Numbered from the stretch's first letter, positions 9,147-18,540 are shown. The stretch: DNA of 59,829 bases from an uncultured Flavobacteriales bacterium (GCA_946480815.1 CAMLLB010000023.1:1-59829), one strand, 5' to 3'. Notes: a model not told the origin generated them from the sequence alone. Numbers and translations are program-made.

Positions 9147-9911
9147 TCACCTGTTCGATTTCGAAAACAGTTCTTCCGGATATTGAATATCAACCAGGGA
9201 TAAACCTTTGGCCGGGACCGACAATTTAGCCTCACCCCGATCTTTGGATTCAATAATCCGGAGCAGATCCTGTTGATCCAGATTCCCATAACCGACTTCA
9301 AGTAAAGTCCCGACTACTGCCCGAACCATATTCCTGAGAAAGCGATCTGCTTTTATTTCAAAGTACCAGCTATCTGCTGTAAGTTGATTCCATTTTGCTT
9401 CTGAGACCGTACAAATATTGGTTTTAACATCCGTATGCAATTTCGAGAATGAAGTAAAATCCTGTTTTCCCAATAGTGTCTTTGCAACCTGGTTCATAGC
9501 AACAAAATCAATCTCTGTTGCCAGGTAATAACTATCCAGTAAGAATGGATCTTTCTTTTGATGGATGAAGTAATGATATGTTCGTGATATTGCTGAAAAC
9601 CGGGCATGGAATTCATCTGAAACTGCCTGAGCTGAAAAAACAGCGATATCGTCCGGAAGCATTTTATTCAACTTATAAACCAATTGGTCCGGATCCAATT
9701 CCTTAGCGACATCAACATGTAAGACATAATATGACGCATGAACTCCGGTATCTGTTCGGCCACACCCCACAACAGAAACCGGATTGTTCCCCATCAATTG
9801 GGACAATCTTTTTTCTATTTCCTGCTGAACAGAAGAAGCATTCGGTTGAATCTGCCAACCGTGATAATTCGTTCCGCGATAAGCAAGTTCCAGGGCATAT
9901 CGAAATGTCAT
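9147..9911 (-). CDS. truA: tRNA pseudouridine(38-40) synthase TruA
   Basis: Converts uridines 38-40 of the tRNA anticodon stem-loop to pseudouridine. The 254 residues match the family. The catalytic aspartate is Asp54 in GCGRTDTGVHAS, and FHARFSAISRTYHYFI and FLRNMVRAVVGTLLEVG are family signatures. The sensor kinase gene begins one base after its stop, with an AGGTGAT ribosome-binding-like stretch inside the end of truA, so the two are probably co-transcribed. The last residues (PEELFSKSNR) are normal. Confidence 0.96.
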   Translation of the reverse strand: MTFRYALELAYRGTNYHGWQIQPNASSVQQEIEKRLSQLMGNNPVSVVGCGRTDTGVHASYYVLHVDVAKELDPDQLVYKLNKMLPDDIAVFSAQAVSDEFHARFSAISRTYHYFIHQKKDPFLLDSYYLATEIDFVAMNQVAKTLLGKQDFTSFSKLHTDVKTNICTVSEAKWNQLTADSWYFEIKADRFLRNMVRAVVGTLLEVGYGNLDQQDLLRIIESKDRGEAKLSVPAKGLSLVDIQYPEELFSKSNR

Positions 9912-10047
9912 GCCGTAAAGTTAATCAATTCGTTTGCTTCATAGATATATCGGGTATCGCTTTGAATTCTTAACATTAAAATAATCCATCCCGTATTAAT
10001 TAATTATTTCGTAACACAGCAGTAATTATAAAGGAAAGTTACAAGGA

Positions 10048-10055
10048 TACTTTTG
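10048..10055 (+). promoter_or_regulatory. promoter -7 box of the response-regulator/kinase operon
   Basis: TACTTTTG matches TAnnTTTG. An AAGGAG ribosome-binding sequence follows at 10069-10074, unusual here because most genes in the window lack one. Confidence 0.5.
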
Positions 10056-10078
10056 CTCAAACTTTAACAAGGAGCACA

Positions 10079-10768
10079 ATGCAAATGAGTAAGGGACAAA
10101 CCATACTTTTAGTGGATGACGAGAAAGATATTCTGGAATTCTTACAGTATAATCTAGAGCGGGAAGGATATAAAGTATTTGTTGCCAATGACGGGCTTGA
10201 AGGAGTCGAAATGGCCCAAAAAGTGTCTCCCGATCTGATCCTGATGGACGTGATGATGCCACGAATGGATGGAATCGAAGCATGTCAGACTATTCGACAA
10301 GACCTGCAATTGAATTCGCCTTTAATTGCTTTCCTGACTTCAAGAGCAGAAGATTATTCACAGGTTGCCGGTTTCGAAGCCGGAGCGGACGATTATATCA
10401 CTAAACCGATCCGACCACGTTTACTGGTATCAAAGGTGGAAGCATTATTGCGAAGAGCCGGACGTATCAACGGTGGTGAAGCAGAAATCAAAACATCTTC
10501 CATTACCGTTAACCGGGAGAAATTCCTGGTATTCCTGAACGATGAAGAGATTCAATTACCTAAAAAAGAATTTGAATTGATCGAATTGCTTGCTTCAAGA
10601 CCGGGAAAAGTGTTTACACGGGAACAAATCCTGACAACTGTTTGGGGTGATGAAACCATTGTCGGTGAACGTACAATTGATGTTCACATTCGAAAATTAA
10701 GAGAGAAACTAGGAGAATCGTATATTCGTACCATTAAAGGTGTTGGTTATACATTTTCTGAAAAGTGA
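10079..10768 (+). CDS. OmpR/PhoB-family response regulator
   Basis: DNA-binding response regulator, 229 residues. The receiver domain (about 7-125) carries the acidic pair DD, the phosphoacceptor Asp57 in LILMDVMMPRMDG, the switch residue in FLTSRAED and the lysine in DYITKPI. The C-terminal winged helix (about 135-229) has the family signature VGERTIDVHIRKLREKLG. Two ATGs are possible, 10079 and 10085; AAGGAG at 10069-10074 lies 4 and 10 bases before them, so the start is uncertain by two codons. The stop TGA overlaps the GTG start of the kinase. The pair resembles PhoB-PhoR, but no phosphate-uptake gene is nearby. Confidence 0.93.
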   Translation: MQMSKGQTILLVDDEKDILEFLQYNLEREGYKVFVANDGLEGVEMAQKVSPDLILMDVMMPRMDGIEACQTIRQDLQLNSPLIAFLTSRAEDYSQVAGFEAGADDYITKPIRPRLLVSKVEALLRRAGRINGGEAEIKTSSITVNREKFLVFLNDEEIQLPKKEFELIELLASRPGKVFTREQILTTVWGDETIVGERTIDVHIRKLREKLGESYIRTIKGVGYTFSEK

Positions 10769-11850
10769 AAAAATTAAATCCGTTTACCATTGTTCTTTTA
10801 GGAAGTGCCATCGTTGCAGTTTGGTTAGCTCTCATTCTCATCGTCGTCAACTTCATTTATCCGATACCGGCAGGTGTATTCGTATCTGTCACCCTCTTGG
10901 GATCACTGGGCACTTTCATTGCTTTTTACTTTCTTTTCAGACGATTCATTTACAACCGTTTGCGCATTCTTTACCGTTCTATCAGAAAAGGAAAATTAAC
11001 TCCGGATGAAAAATTGTATATCAATATGTCGGAGGATATTATTGGAAATGCAGAAGCAGAATCCAAAAAATGGAGCGACCAACGTAAATCCGAGATAACG
11101 CAGCTCCAGGAACAGGATAAATTCAGACGTGAGTTCATCGGAAACCTGGCGCATGAATTAAAAACCCCGGTCTTCTCTATTCAGGGCTATGTCTTGACCC
11201 TATTGGAAGGAGGATTGGAGGACGAACGCGTTAACCGGATGTTCCTGGAACGCGCTTCCAAAGCAATTGACCGGATGACCAACATCCTGAATGACCTGGA
11301 TGAACTAACCAAGCTGGAAGTGAACGATCTGAAAATGGATTTACGTCCATTCGACCTGAAAGAATTGGCCAAAGAAGTGATGGACAGTTTGGAACTCCGT
11401 TCACAGGAAAAACACATCAAATTGCGTTTCGCCAAAGAATACTATAAGGAGATCATGGTGCGCGCCGACAGGGGAAAAATTGCGCAGGTATTGACCAACC
11501 TGATCAGCAATTCCATATCCTATGGAAACGAAAATGGGGAAACACAAATTCGTTTCTACGAAGTTGACGACCTGGTTTCGGTAGAAATCTCAGATAACGG
11601 ACCTGGAATTGAACCACATGAATTGCCGCGCTTATTTGAGCGGTTTTACCGGGTAGAAAAAAGCAGGAACCGAAATGAAGGTGGTTCCGGTCTCGGACTT
11701 TCTATTGTAAAACACATTTTGGACTCCCACAACCAAACCATTTCGGTACGCAGTACAATCGGTGTCGGAAGTACATTTACCTTCTCACTGGATAAATTCG
11801 AAGGAACGTCATCTACGTTGGTTACTTCAAGGGGGATTACTATAAAATAA
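10765..11850 (+). CDS. sensor histidine kinase, PhoR-like
   Basis: Membrane kinase partner of the preceding regulator, 361 residues. Two N-terminal helices (about 9-30 and 36-58) leave only a few residues between them, so there is no sizeable periplasmic sensor domain. The dimerisation helix carries the phosphorylated His130 in NLAHELKTPVFSIQGY. The ATPase domain has the N box NLISNSISYGNENG, G1 DNGPGI and G2 GGSGLGLSIVKHIL. Translation starts at a GTG inside the stop of the regulator (GTGA overlap), a sign of translational coupling. The stimulus is unknown; the short loop suggests sensing in the membrane or through a partner. Confidence 0.92.
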   Translation: MKKLNPFTIVLLGSAIVAVWLALILIVVNFIYPIPAGVFVSVTLLGSLGTFIAFYFLFRRFIYNRLRILYRSIRKGKLTPDEKLYINMSEDIIGNAEAESKKWSDQRKSEITQLQEQDKFRREFIGNLAHELKTPVFSIQGYVLTLLEGGLEDERVNRMFLERASKAIDRMTNILNDLDELTKLEVNDLKMDLRPFDLKELAKEVMDSLELRSQEKHIKLRFAKEYYKEIMVRADRGKIAQVLTNLISNSISYGNENGETQIRFYEVDDLVSVEISDNGPGIEPHELPRLFERFYRVEKSRNRNEGGSGLGLSIVKHILDSHNQTISVRSTIGVGSTFTFSLDKFEGTSSTLVTSRGITIK

Positions 11851-11855
11851 TTGAC

Positions 11856-11924
11856 ACTTCGACTCCGCTCAGCGTCCCTTAAGCTTAGACTTGAATTAAA
11901 AAGGTGACTGAGCGTAGTCGAAGT
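11856..11924. repeat. inverted pair of the 'CTGAGCGnAGTCGAAG' dispersed repeat
   Basis: Arms ACTTCGACTCCGCTCAG (11856-11872) and CTGAGCGTAGTCGAAGT (11908-11924) pair with one mismatch around a 35-base loop. The element lies between convergent genes and can act as a terminator. The right arm is also coding: it forms the end of the glycosyltransferase gene. Related copies occur at 41042, 56141-56209 and 56943. Confidence 0.8.
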
Positions 11925-12822
11925 CCCTTTTCAATTCGGCCAGGTATTCCTGCTCCAACTGCCCCGGAGTTGGGACCAGAATTGCTTTCTTTTTCAGGAA
12001 TTGCAGATCCATCAGGGTCGAATATCCGTTCCGGGAAACAATCGTTTCGGCAGAAGCAATTGCCTCATCAGCCATTTTCCAGTCATTAATAATGGCCGTT
12101 ACATTTTCCGGAACATCCGTATACAACCTGGGAGAAATGAGTGTCAGGTTTTTACTTCCGTATTGCTCCAAAATCCAGTGAAAAAATTGTTCCGAATACG
12201 GTTCGGGCCCACTGACGATCCCAACCATTTTATCCGGAATAAATGAAACTTCCTGCCCCTGGAACCGGGAATAAAAACCGATATAAGTAGATTTCGGAAC
12301 CACATCACTTAATCTTCCTGCAAGACGTTTTTGTTCATCATCCATGATCCAGATTTCCGAAAATCGGTTCATCCATTTGCGGTGGACCCATTGTGCGATC
12401 CTTCCCGCCCTTGGAGGTAATGAAACCTGGTGCGTGATAAAAACCGAAGGAACTTCTTTCGAACGGAAACCGTAGCAATGATCTGATAAAACAAGGGAAA
12501 TCCGGTGTTCTTTCACCAACTTTTCCGTTTGTTTTTGCTCCTTTTTAATCCACCTGGAAAAACTCCAGGCATTCCGTCGCATTTCTGAAGTAAAATTCCC
12601 GTCTCCTTTGAATTGAAACTGAAAACCCGCAACAGTTAGATAAATTCCCGGAACCTGATACACTTCGAAAACAGCCCGTTGTTTTTCCGTACAACAGATA
12701 AACAATTCGTTTCCCTGGCCGAACAATTGTTTCAATAAGGGAATCGATCTGGCCACATGTCCGCTTCCCCAATTGAGGCAAGCAAATAAAATCCGCTCTT
12801 GTAACAATTCGGCCGGAACCAT
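11896..12822 (-). CDS. glycosyltransferase family protein (MurG/UGT-like fold)
   Basis: 308 residues. The N-terminal ILFACLNWGSGHVARSIPLLKQL is the glycine/histidine loop of GT-B enzymes that process a nucleotide sugar, and the C-terminal half has the donor-side pattern EAIASAETIVSRNGYSTLMDL and KKAILVPTPGQLEQEYLA. It resembles uncharacterised glycosyltransferases of the UDP-glucuronosyltransferase/MurG class; donor and acceptor are unknown. It begins three bases after the kup stop and is probably co-transcribed. The last nine residues (DFDYAQSPF) are encoded by a dispersed intergenic repeat, so the native C-terminus seems to have been replaced or extended. Confidence 0.75.
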   Translation of the reverse strand: MVPAELLQERILFACLNWGSGHVARSIPLLKQLFGQGNELFICCTEKQRAVFEVYQVPGIYLTVAGFQFQFKGDGNFTSEMRRNAWSFSRWIKKEQKQTEKLVKEHRISLVLSDHCYGFRSKEVPSVFITHQVSLPPRAGRIAQWVHRKWMNRFSEIWIMDDEQKRLAGRLSDVVPKSTYIGFYSRFQGQEVSFIPDKMVGIVSGPEPYSEQFFHWILEQYGSKNLTLISPRLYTDVPENVTAIINDWKMADEAIASAETIVSRNGYSTLMDLQFLKKKAILVPTPGQLEQEYLAELKRDFDYAQSPF

Positions 12823-12825
12823 CTG

Positions 12826-14814
12826 CTATTCGCTTCGTTTCAAGTTGATCGGAGCCGCTTTTGAAAGCACGTATGGGAAATTCTCTTCAACATAGGAACT
12901 CGGATCCAAACCGAATTCGTTCTTTTCAGACAGCGCTCTTCCCTTAATGAAGAAATAGGCGTTCATAATCAATTTATGGAACCATGGAAGCTCGTTATCG
13001 TTCGACAAGAACTTACGGATTACAATGAATTTAAAATCCCCGATGTGATCGCTGTGATGGTATTCACAGGCATACCTGGATTTGATCTCAATCTCTTTAT
13101 TCTGTACCAGTTCTTCCACCACTTGCTTGAACATCATATCCAGTTTCGGTTGAATCCGGAATCCTAATTTGAAATCAATACGGATCAAATCGTTCTCATC
13201 GTGCTTGGTTACCTTGTACTCCTTCGTGTATGGTTCATCGCTGGTAATTACGTGAACAAACCAATACCGCTCGGCGCGTTTGGGCTGCTGCTCCAAAATA
13301 GAATAAAAGACTTTCGACTCCACTTCGTCAATGCGTTCAGCACTGGTGAGGTAAACAAGATGTGTGGCGTATGTAGGAATCTGATCATCAACCGACAACT
13401 TTTGCAGGATCGGTAAGTAACTTTTCACTTTTACGAAGTCAATGATACTATTACGGATAATCTTACTTTTGAAAATCACGTACATGACAGCAATCAATAA
13501 AGATGCGATCATCAGGGTGATATAACCACCTTCCGGAAATTTCTCTACCTGTGCAATTGCAAACCCGCCTTCAATGAAAAGAAAAATAGTGATCATTGAA
13601 TACCTCAAAATTGGATTCCAATGTTTCCGTGCCATGTAGAAGACCAACAATACAGAAGTACTGATCATAGCCAATACAATGGATAACCCGTAGGCTGCTT
13701 CCATGTTCTCCGATTTTCTAAAGATCCATACGACTCCCAAACAGCCGAACATCAGGAACCAGTTGATGGAAGGAATATATAATTGTCCCTTGATATCCGA
13801 AGGGAAATTGACTTTTACGCGTGGCCAAAGATTCAATCGAATCGCTTCATTGATCAGTGTAAATGAACCCGAGATCAATGCCTGGGAAGCTACGATTGCT
13901 GCAGCTGTTGCAATAATAATGGCCGGAAGTTTAAATCCTTCCGGAACAATCATATAAAAAGGATTTTCTTCGTTAATAAACTGATTAGAATGATTACTTA
14001 ACAGGAATGCTCCCTGTCCGAAGTAATTCAGAATCAGCATACATTTTACAAAGATCCAGCTAACCCGGATATTTTGTTTTCCACAATGCCCCAGATCGGA
14101 ATACAATGCCTCTGCTCCGGTGGTACATAAGAATACAGCACCAAGCAGCCAGAACCCTTTCGGATAATGAGTCAGTAAGTCATACGCATAATAGGGATTC
14201 AGTGCCTTTAAAATAGAGAAGTCATTCCACAATGAATACAAACCAACTGAACCAAGCATGAGGAACCAAATCATCATAACCGGACCAAAAGCACGGCCAA
14301 TAAACTTTGTTCCGAATTGCTGGATAACGAAAATCAGTACAATAACACCGATTACGATCGGAGTAATCGGAATCTCCTTCATTGACGGAATATAGGAAAG
14401 TCCTTCAATTGCAGATGAAACAGAAATGGGTGGTGTAATGATTCCATCAGCCAACAAAGCTGCACCTCCGATCATAGCCGGAATAACCAGCCATTTTCGC
14501 TGCCTGCGGACCAAAGTATATAAGGAAAATATTCCTCCTTCACCCTTATTGTCGGCACGAAGTGTGATGATTACATATTTGATTGTAGTTTGCAAGGTCA
14601 ACGTCCAAAAGATACAGGACAAAGCCCCTAGGATTAGTTGATCTGTAATTAATTTTCCTCTTTCGATCAAATGACCATGAGCATCTCGGATGGGTTCTGC
14701 ATTTGTAATTGCTTTTAACACATAGAGCGGGGAAGTTCCAATATCTCCGAAGATAATTCCCACTGTGATGATCAATCCCGCGAATGAAAGCGCGTGATGA
14801 TGGCTTTTTGACAT
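12826..14814 (-). CDS. kup: low-affinity potassium transporter Kup
   Basis: Inner-membrane potassium uptake protein of the KUP/HAK/KT family, probably proton-coupled, 662 residues. The family signature GDIGTSPLYVLKA is at about 24-36, and roughly twelve membrane helices extend to about 450. The remaining cytoplasmic C-terminal domain is hydrophilic and includes the conserved block ERYWFVHVITSDEPYT. The length fits the family (about 620-670). It starts divergently from trmB, and the glycosyltransferase gene follows at a 3-base gap. Confidence 0.95.
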   Translation of the reverse strand: MSKSHHHALSFAGLIITVGIIFGDIGTSPLYVLKAITNAEPIRDAHGHLIERGKLITDQLILGALSCIFWTLTLQTTIKYVIITLRADNKGEGGIFSLYTLVRRQRKWLVIPAMIGGAALLADGIITPPISVSSAIEGLSYIPSMKEIPITPIVIGVIVLIFVIQQFGTKFIGRAFGPVMMIWFLMLGSVGLYSLWNDFSILKALNPYYAYDLLTHYPKGFWLLGAVFLCTTGAEALYSDLGHCGKQNIRVSWIFVKCMLILNYFGQGAFLLSNHSNQFINEENPFYMIVPEGFKLPAIIIATAAAIVASQALISGSFTLINEAIRLNLWPRVKVNFPSDIKGQLYIPSINWFLMFGCLGVVWIFRKSENMEAAYGLSIVLAMISTSVLLVFYMARKHWNPILRYSMITIFLFIEGGFAIAQVEKFPEGGYITLMIASLLIAVMYVIFKSKIIRNSIIDFVKVKSYLPILQKLSVDDQIPTYATHLVYLTSAERIDEVESKVFYSILEQQPKRAERYWFVHVITSDEPYTKEYKVTKHDENDLIRIDFKLGFRIQPKLDMMFKQVVEELVQNKEIEIKSRYACEYHHSDHIGDFKFIVIRKFLSNDNELPWFHKLIMNAYFFIKGRALSEKNEFGLDPSSYVEENFPYVLSKAAPINLKRSE

Positions 14815-14834
14815 AAGGCGTAAAAATTAAAACG

Positions 14835-14842
14835 TAAAGGTA
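14835..14842 (-). promoter_or_regulatory. promoter -7-like box of kup
   Basis: The minus strand reads TACCTTTA, one base off TAnnTTTG, 20 bases before the kup ATG. Confidence 0.4.
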
Positions 14843-14906
14843 CATATTGGGAAATTCACTTGCTACGATTTAGAGAAAAAACCGCAAAAAACTTTTAGAG
14901 ATTGTG

Positions 14907-14914
14907 TACTTTTG
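14907..14914 (+). promoter_or_regulatory. promoter -7 box of trmB
   Basis: TACTTTTG matches TAnnTTTG and ends nine bases before the trmB ATG, so the leader would be only a few bases. The in-frame TTG at 14912 is part of this box and is therefore not the start codon. Confidence 0.55.
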
Positions 14915-14923
14915 CAGCGATTT

Positions 14924-15604
14924 ATGGGAAAGAATAAACTGAGACGCTTTGCGGAAATGAAATTATGGGATAATGTGTTCGAACCAACATTGGAACCCAA
15001 TCCGCAGGATGCATTTCCATTGAAAGGAAAATGGCGACAAGATTACTTTAAAAACTCCAACCCGATTGTACTGGAATTAGGATGCGGAAAAGGAGAATAT
15101 TCTGTCGGACTGGCAAAACATTACCCGAATAAGAATTTCATCGGAGTGGATATCAAGGGATCTCGCATGTTTGTGGGCGCAAAAGAAGCATTGGATGAAA
15201 ATCTGACGAACGTTGCTTTTCTCAGAACCAAAATTGACTTTATTGATTCTTATTTTGAGGCAAATGAAGTGGACGAAATTTGGTTAACCTTCTCAGATCC
15301 GCAACCGCTTAAACCAAGAAAACGATTGACTTCGGAGCAGTTTGTTGCACGTTACAGACGTATTTTGAAACCGGGCGGAATTATTCACCTGAAAACAGAT
15401 TCCACACTCTTATTCGAATCTACTGAAGAACAAATCCAGGAACATCAATACGAACTGATCGAATCGACCTGGGATTTGTATCAATCCATGCCGGCAGATC
15501 TCGATCCGACCATTCGCGATATTTTGCACATCAAAACACATTACGAACAACTGTTTACCGCAAAAGGATCGGTGATCAAGTATTGTTCGTTCAGAATTTC
15601 CTAA
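14924..15604 (+). CDS. trmB: tRNA (guanine(46)-N7)-methyltransferase TrmB
   Basis: SAM-dependent enzyme that makes 7-methylguanosine 46 in the variable loop of tRNAs, 226 residues. The SAM motif VLELGCGKGEYSVGLA, the FIGVDIKGSRM strand and EIWLTFSDPQPLKPRKRL (the DPxP and KxRL signature) are all present. I start at ATG 14924 (MGKNKLRRFAEM), as in other Bacteroidota homologues; a TTG four codons upstream falls inside the promoter box. The stop codon TAA is the first part of a 40-base perfect palindrome that also faces the end of clpX. Confidence 0.95.
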   Translation: MGKNKLRRFAEMKLWDNVFEPTLEPNPQDAFPLKGKWRQDYFKNSNPIVLELGCGKGEYSVGLAKHYPNKNFIGVDIKGSRMFVGAKEALDENLTNVAFLRTKIDFIDSYFEANEVDEIWLTFSDPQPLKPRKRLTSEQFVARYRRILKPGGIIHLKTDSTLLFESTEEQIQEHQYELIESTWDLYQSMPADLDPTIRDILHIKTHYEQLFTAKGSVIKYCSFRIS

Positions 15605-15643
15605 AACAAGTAGGGGCGCGATTAATCGCGCCCCTACTTGTTT
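15604..15643. repeat. 40-base perfect palindrome of the AAGTAGGGG family, probable bidirectional terminator
   Basis: Two 20-base arms with no spacer, core GGGGCGCGATTAATCGCGCC, ends AAACAAGTAG / CTACTTGTTT. It lies between the convergent trmB and clpX. An identical core recurs at 41074-41117, and shape relatives lie at 20570-20605 and 43241-43275. Confidence 0.9.
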
Positions 15644-15658
15644 ATAATATATTATTCG

Positions 15659-16879
15659 TTATGCGACTTTCAATCGTGCAACTTTGCTCTTTGAGAATTG
15701 TGCTTTCGCATATTCCAGGTCCACGCGGAATTCTTTTTCGTTTTTGGATGGTAATTCGTACATAGCGTCTGTCAGGATCGCCTCACAGATAGATCTCAAT
15801 CCGCGGGCACCCAATTTGAATTCGATGGCTTTCTCCACGATAAAATCCAATACATTCGAATCAAAGGTCAGGCGGATGCCATCAATTTCAAATAATCGAA
15901 TATATTGCTTGATAATTGCGTTTTTCGGCTCTGTGATAATTCTTTTCAGGCTTTTCGCATCCAATGGCTCCAGGTAAGTCAATACCGGGAAACGTCCGAT
16001 CAATTCCGGGATCAATCCGTAGGATTTTACATCCGTCGGGGTAATGTATTTCAGGAAATTATCTTCGTCCACTTTTTCAGTCACCTGGGAACCAAAACCG
16101 ATGGTCTGTCTGTTCACACGACTTGCAATGATTCGTTCAATTCCGTCAAAAGCACCACCACAAATGAACAAGATGTTCTTGGTATCGATTGCGATCATTT
16201 TTTGCTCCGGATGTTTTCTTCCTCCTTGTGGTGGAACATTTACAACCGAACCTTCCAATAATTTCAATAAAGCCTGTTGAACTCCCTCACCGGAAACATC
16301 ACGCGTAATCGACGGATTATCACTCTTGCGTGCAATTTTATCGATTTCATCAATAAATACAATCCCATGCTGTGCAGCCTGAACATTGTAATCTGCGGCC
16401 TGTAACAAACGGGAAAGAATACTTTCCACATCTTCTCCTACATAACCTGCTTCCGTTAAGACAGTAGCATCTGCAATACAAAACGGAACATTCAACATTT
16501 TTGCAATCGTCTTTGCAAGCAAGGTTTTCCCTGTCCCGGTTCTTCCGACTAAGATCACGTTCGATTTTTCAATCTCCACGTCTTCGATCTTTGCCTGGTG
16601 TAACCGTTTGTAGTGATTGTATACTGCTACGGAAAGTGTTTTTTTCGCGTCGTCCTGACCAATTACATATTCATCCAAACGTTCCTTAATATCTTGTGGT
16701 TTCAAGACATTTACCGGAGCACCCTGGCTGGAAGTTTTGGTCGTTTGGTCCTCATCAACGATCATGCGTGCCTGCGCAATACAATGATCACAAATATGAC
16801 CTGATAAACCTGCTATCAATAAACCTACTTGACTCCGTGGTCTTCCACAAAACGAGCAGGAAGTTTCCTTTTTTGACAT
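15659..16879 (-). CDS. clpX: ATP-dependent Clp protease ATP-binding subunit ClpX
   Basis: AAA+ unfoldase that recognises tagged proteins and feeds them to ClpP, 406 residues. The N-terminal zinc-binding domain has Cys8, Cys11, Cys30 and Cys33. Walker A GRTGTGKT is at 112-119, Walker [10 protein letters not shown] near 174-182, and the pore loop is GYVG. An IGF-type ClpP-docking loop is readable as TIGFGSQV near 265-272. The length is typical. A hairpin separates it from the upstream clpP, so it may have its own promoter in the 74-base gap. Confidence 0.97.
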   Translation of the reverse strand: MSKKETSCSFCGRPRSQVGLLIAGLSGHICDHCIAQARMIVDEDQTTKTSSQGAPVNVLKPQDIKERLDEYVIGQDDAKKTLSVAVYNHYKRLHQAKIEDVEIEKSNVILVGRTGTGKTLLAKTIAKMLNVPFCIADATVLTEAGYVGEDVESILSRLLQAADYNVQAAQHGIVFIDEIDKIARKSDNPSITRDVSGEGVQQALLKLLEGSVVNVPPQGGRKHPEQKMIAIDTKNILFICGGAFDGIERIIASRVNRQTIGFGSQVTEKVDEDNFLKYITPTDVKSYGLIPELIGRFPVLTYLEPLDAKSLKRIITEPKNAIIKQYIRLFEIDGIRLTFDSNVLDFIVEKAIEFKLGARGLRSICEAILTDAMYELPSKNEKEFRVDLEYAKAQFSKSKVARLKVA

Positions 16880-16899
16880 ATGCTAATTTTAATCGACAA

Positions 16900-16930
16900 A
16901 AAGTCATCCCGGCTTAGCCAGGATGACTTT
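16900..16930. terminator. hairpin between clpP and clpX
   Basis: A 10-bp stem AAAGTCATCC / GGATGACTTT continues inward as GGCT / AGCC with one mismatch. On the minus strand it follows the clpP stop and is followed by TTTTTG, as in an intrinsic terminator, so clpP and clpX may be transcribed partly separately. Confidence 0.75.
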
Positions 16931-16953
16931 AGATAGTAATTTACAAAGGTAGA

Positions 16954-17622
16954 CTATTTCGGGTTGCGAAGCAAGATTTCGTCTACCATTCCATATTCTT
17001 TTGCCTCTTCAGCAGTCATCCAGTAATCACGGTCCGAATCAGCCCATACTTTTTCATACGGTTGTTTTGAGTGTGTAGCAATGATATCGTACAATTCTTT
17101 TTTCAATTTCTGAATTTCACGTGCTGTAATTTCGATATCAGAAGCCTGACCCTGAGCACCTCCAAGCGGTTGGTGAATCATTACACGAGCGTGTTTCAAA
17201 GCGGAACGTTTTCCTTCAGCTCCAGCACACATTAGCACTGCTCCCATAGACGCAGCCATTCCCGTACAGATCGTTGCAACGTCCGGTTTGATGTATTGCA
17301 TGGTGTCATAAATTCCCAAACCTGCATAAACAGATCCTCCGGGAGAATTCAAATAGATCTGAATATCTTTCTTCGCATCTACTGATTCCAGGAATAGTAA
17401 TTGTGCATTGATAATATTCGCGACCTGATCGTTGATCCCTGTTCCAAGGAAAATGATACGATCCATCATCAAACGTGAAAACACGTCCATTTGTGTCATA
17501 TTCAAATGACGTTCTTCGATAATATACGGTGTTAAAGAAGATTCGATGTAGCTTTCTAAGTGCATGCTTGAAATTCCGACATGCTTTGTTGCGTACTTAT
17601 TAAATTCGTTTTTGTCGAACAT
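16954..17622 (-). CDS. clpP: ATP-dependent Clp protease proteolytic subunit ClpP
   Basis: Serine protease that forms the double-heptamer chamber of ClpXP, 222 residues. Catalytic Ser125 lies in GMAASMGAVL and His150 in RVMIHQPLGG; the acid lies in the WADSDRDYWM segment. SPGGSVYAG is the oxyanion-side loop. The N-terminus is about 20 residues longer than in E. coli mature ClpP and may be removed by processing. It precedes clpX on the same strand; the usual neighbour tig is not next to it. Confidence 0.97.
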   Translation of the reverse strand: MFDKNEFNKYATKHVGISSMHLESYIESSLTPYIIEERHLNMTQMDVFSRLMMDRIIFLGTGINDQVANIINAQLLFLESVDAKKDIQIYLNSPGGSVYAGLGIYDTMQYIKPDVATICTGMAASMGAVLMCAGAEGKRSALKHARVMIHQPLGGAQGQASDIEITAREIQKLKKELYDIIATHSKQPYEKVWADSDRDYWMTAEEAKEYGMVDEILLRNPK

Positions 17623-17727
17623 GTTGATAGATTTTTAAGAGTATTAAAATTAATACGATTCAGGTGAATTGATTCTTTTTTTGGCAGAAATTAACGAGAA
17701 TAATTACAACAACCCAACGTTCAAAAC

Positions 17728-18525
17728 TTATTCATGGGAAAATTCGATTTCATAGCTGGTATGTTTTCGAATATTCAATACACGTTCGTCATCAAAAATC
17801 AAGTACTGGCCTTTGATTCCAGCCAATTTCCCGCGAATGACCGGCAGTTTGTCAAAGCCAACACTTTTGACTTTTAGCGGATACTTTTCCACCGGATATT
17901 TCAAAGAAATGATCTCATCGTTCATACTAACAAAATCACGCATATCGAACGGTAACAAATCTTCCACTCTTCCTTTTTCGTCCAAGAGATCCAATTCATG
18001 ATTGATCTCATTTCTAAGCATGCGCTGCCAATTCGTTTTATCGGTCATGTAGGATTTCAGAGCCACTTCGATAATCCCTGCTTCGTAACGATTATTTGTT
18101 TCCGCTAAAATGATCGCATGAGATGCTCCCTGGTCGATCCAGCGTGTCAGTGTTTGTTCGGCTCGTGTAACTCCGACCTTAATGCTATCCGAAGCAGCCA
18201 AATAAACAATATGCGGCTGATTGTGATGTTGATGTTCCCACTCAATATCTCTTCCTTCACCCAAATGTGCCCTGCATAATTCGGGATTGATAATACATGG
18301 TGCAGCTTGCGGAGCTGATTGAAAACAATTGAAACAAAATCCTTGTCCGAATGAATTCTTGGTTTGCTTTCCGCAATTGGAACACACAATCTTTCCGGTC
18401 CAGTTTAGCTCGATCTCTTTTCCGATCAGTTCATTCATACGAATCTGCGGCTCGTTATTTAAAACGAGTTGGTATTGAATCGGTTCCTCAAAGGAAACGC
18501 GCATTTTATCCAGTAATCCTTTCAT
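17728..18525 (-). CDS. DUF2797 domain-containing protein
   Basis: 265-residue soluble protein matching the DUF2797 family of unknown function. A zinc-ribbon-like module lies at about 45-75 (CSNCGKQ ... GFCFNCF), with another cysteine pair in APCIINPELCRAHLG. The central part (HIVYLAASDSIKVGVTR, RWIDQGASHAIILAET, RYEAGIIEVALKSYM) resembles a GIY-YIG-type nuclease core, with Y, K/R and E in suitable positions; that similarity is my inference. It is separated from clpP by 105 bases and followed by a hairpin before the ABC-F gene end. Confidence 0.8.
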   Translation of the reverse strand: MKGLLDKMRVSFEEPIQYQLVLNNEPQIRMNELIGKEIELNWTGKIVCSNCGKQTKNSFGQGFCFNCFQSAPQAAPCIINPELCRAHLGEGRDIEWEHQHHNQPHIVYLAASDSIKVGVTRAEQTLTRWIDQGASHAIILAETNNRYEAGIIEVALKSYMTDKTNWQRMLRNEINHELDLLDEKGRVEDLLPFDMRDFVSMNDEIISLKYPVEKYPLKVKSVGFDKLPVIRGKLAGIKGQYLIFDDERVLNIRKHTSYEIEFSHE

Positions 18526-18540
18526 CTTTTCTTAGATTTT

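Noticed and set aside
9146..9301. 52-residue N-terminal extension of the propeller sensor kinase
   Set aside because: It runs backward through truA in another frame; the signal peptide begins at the ATG at 9145.
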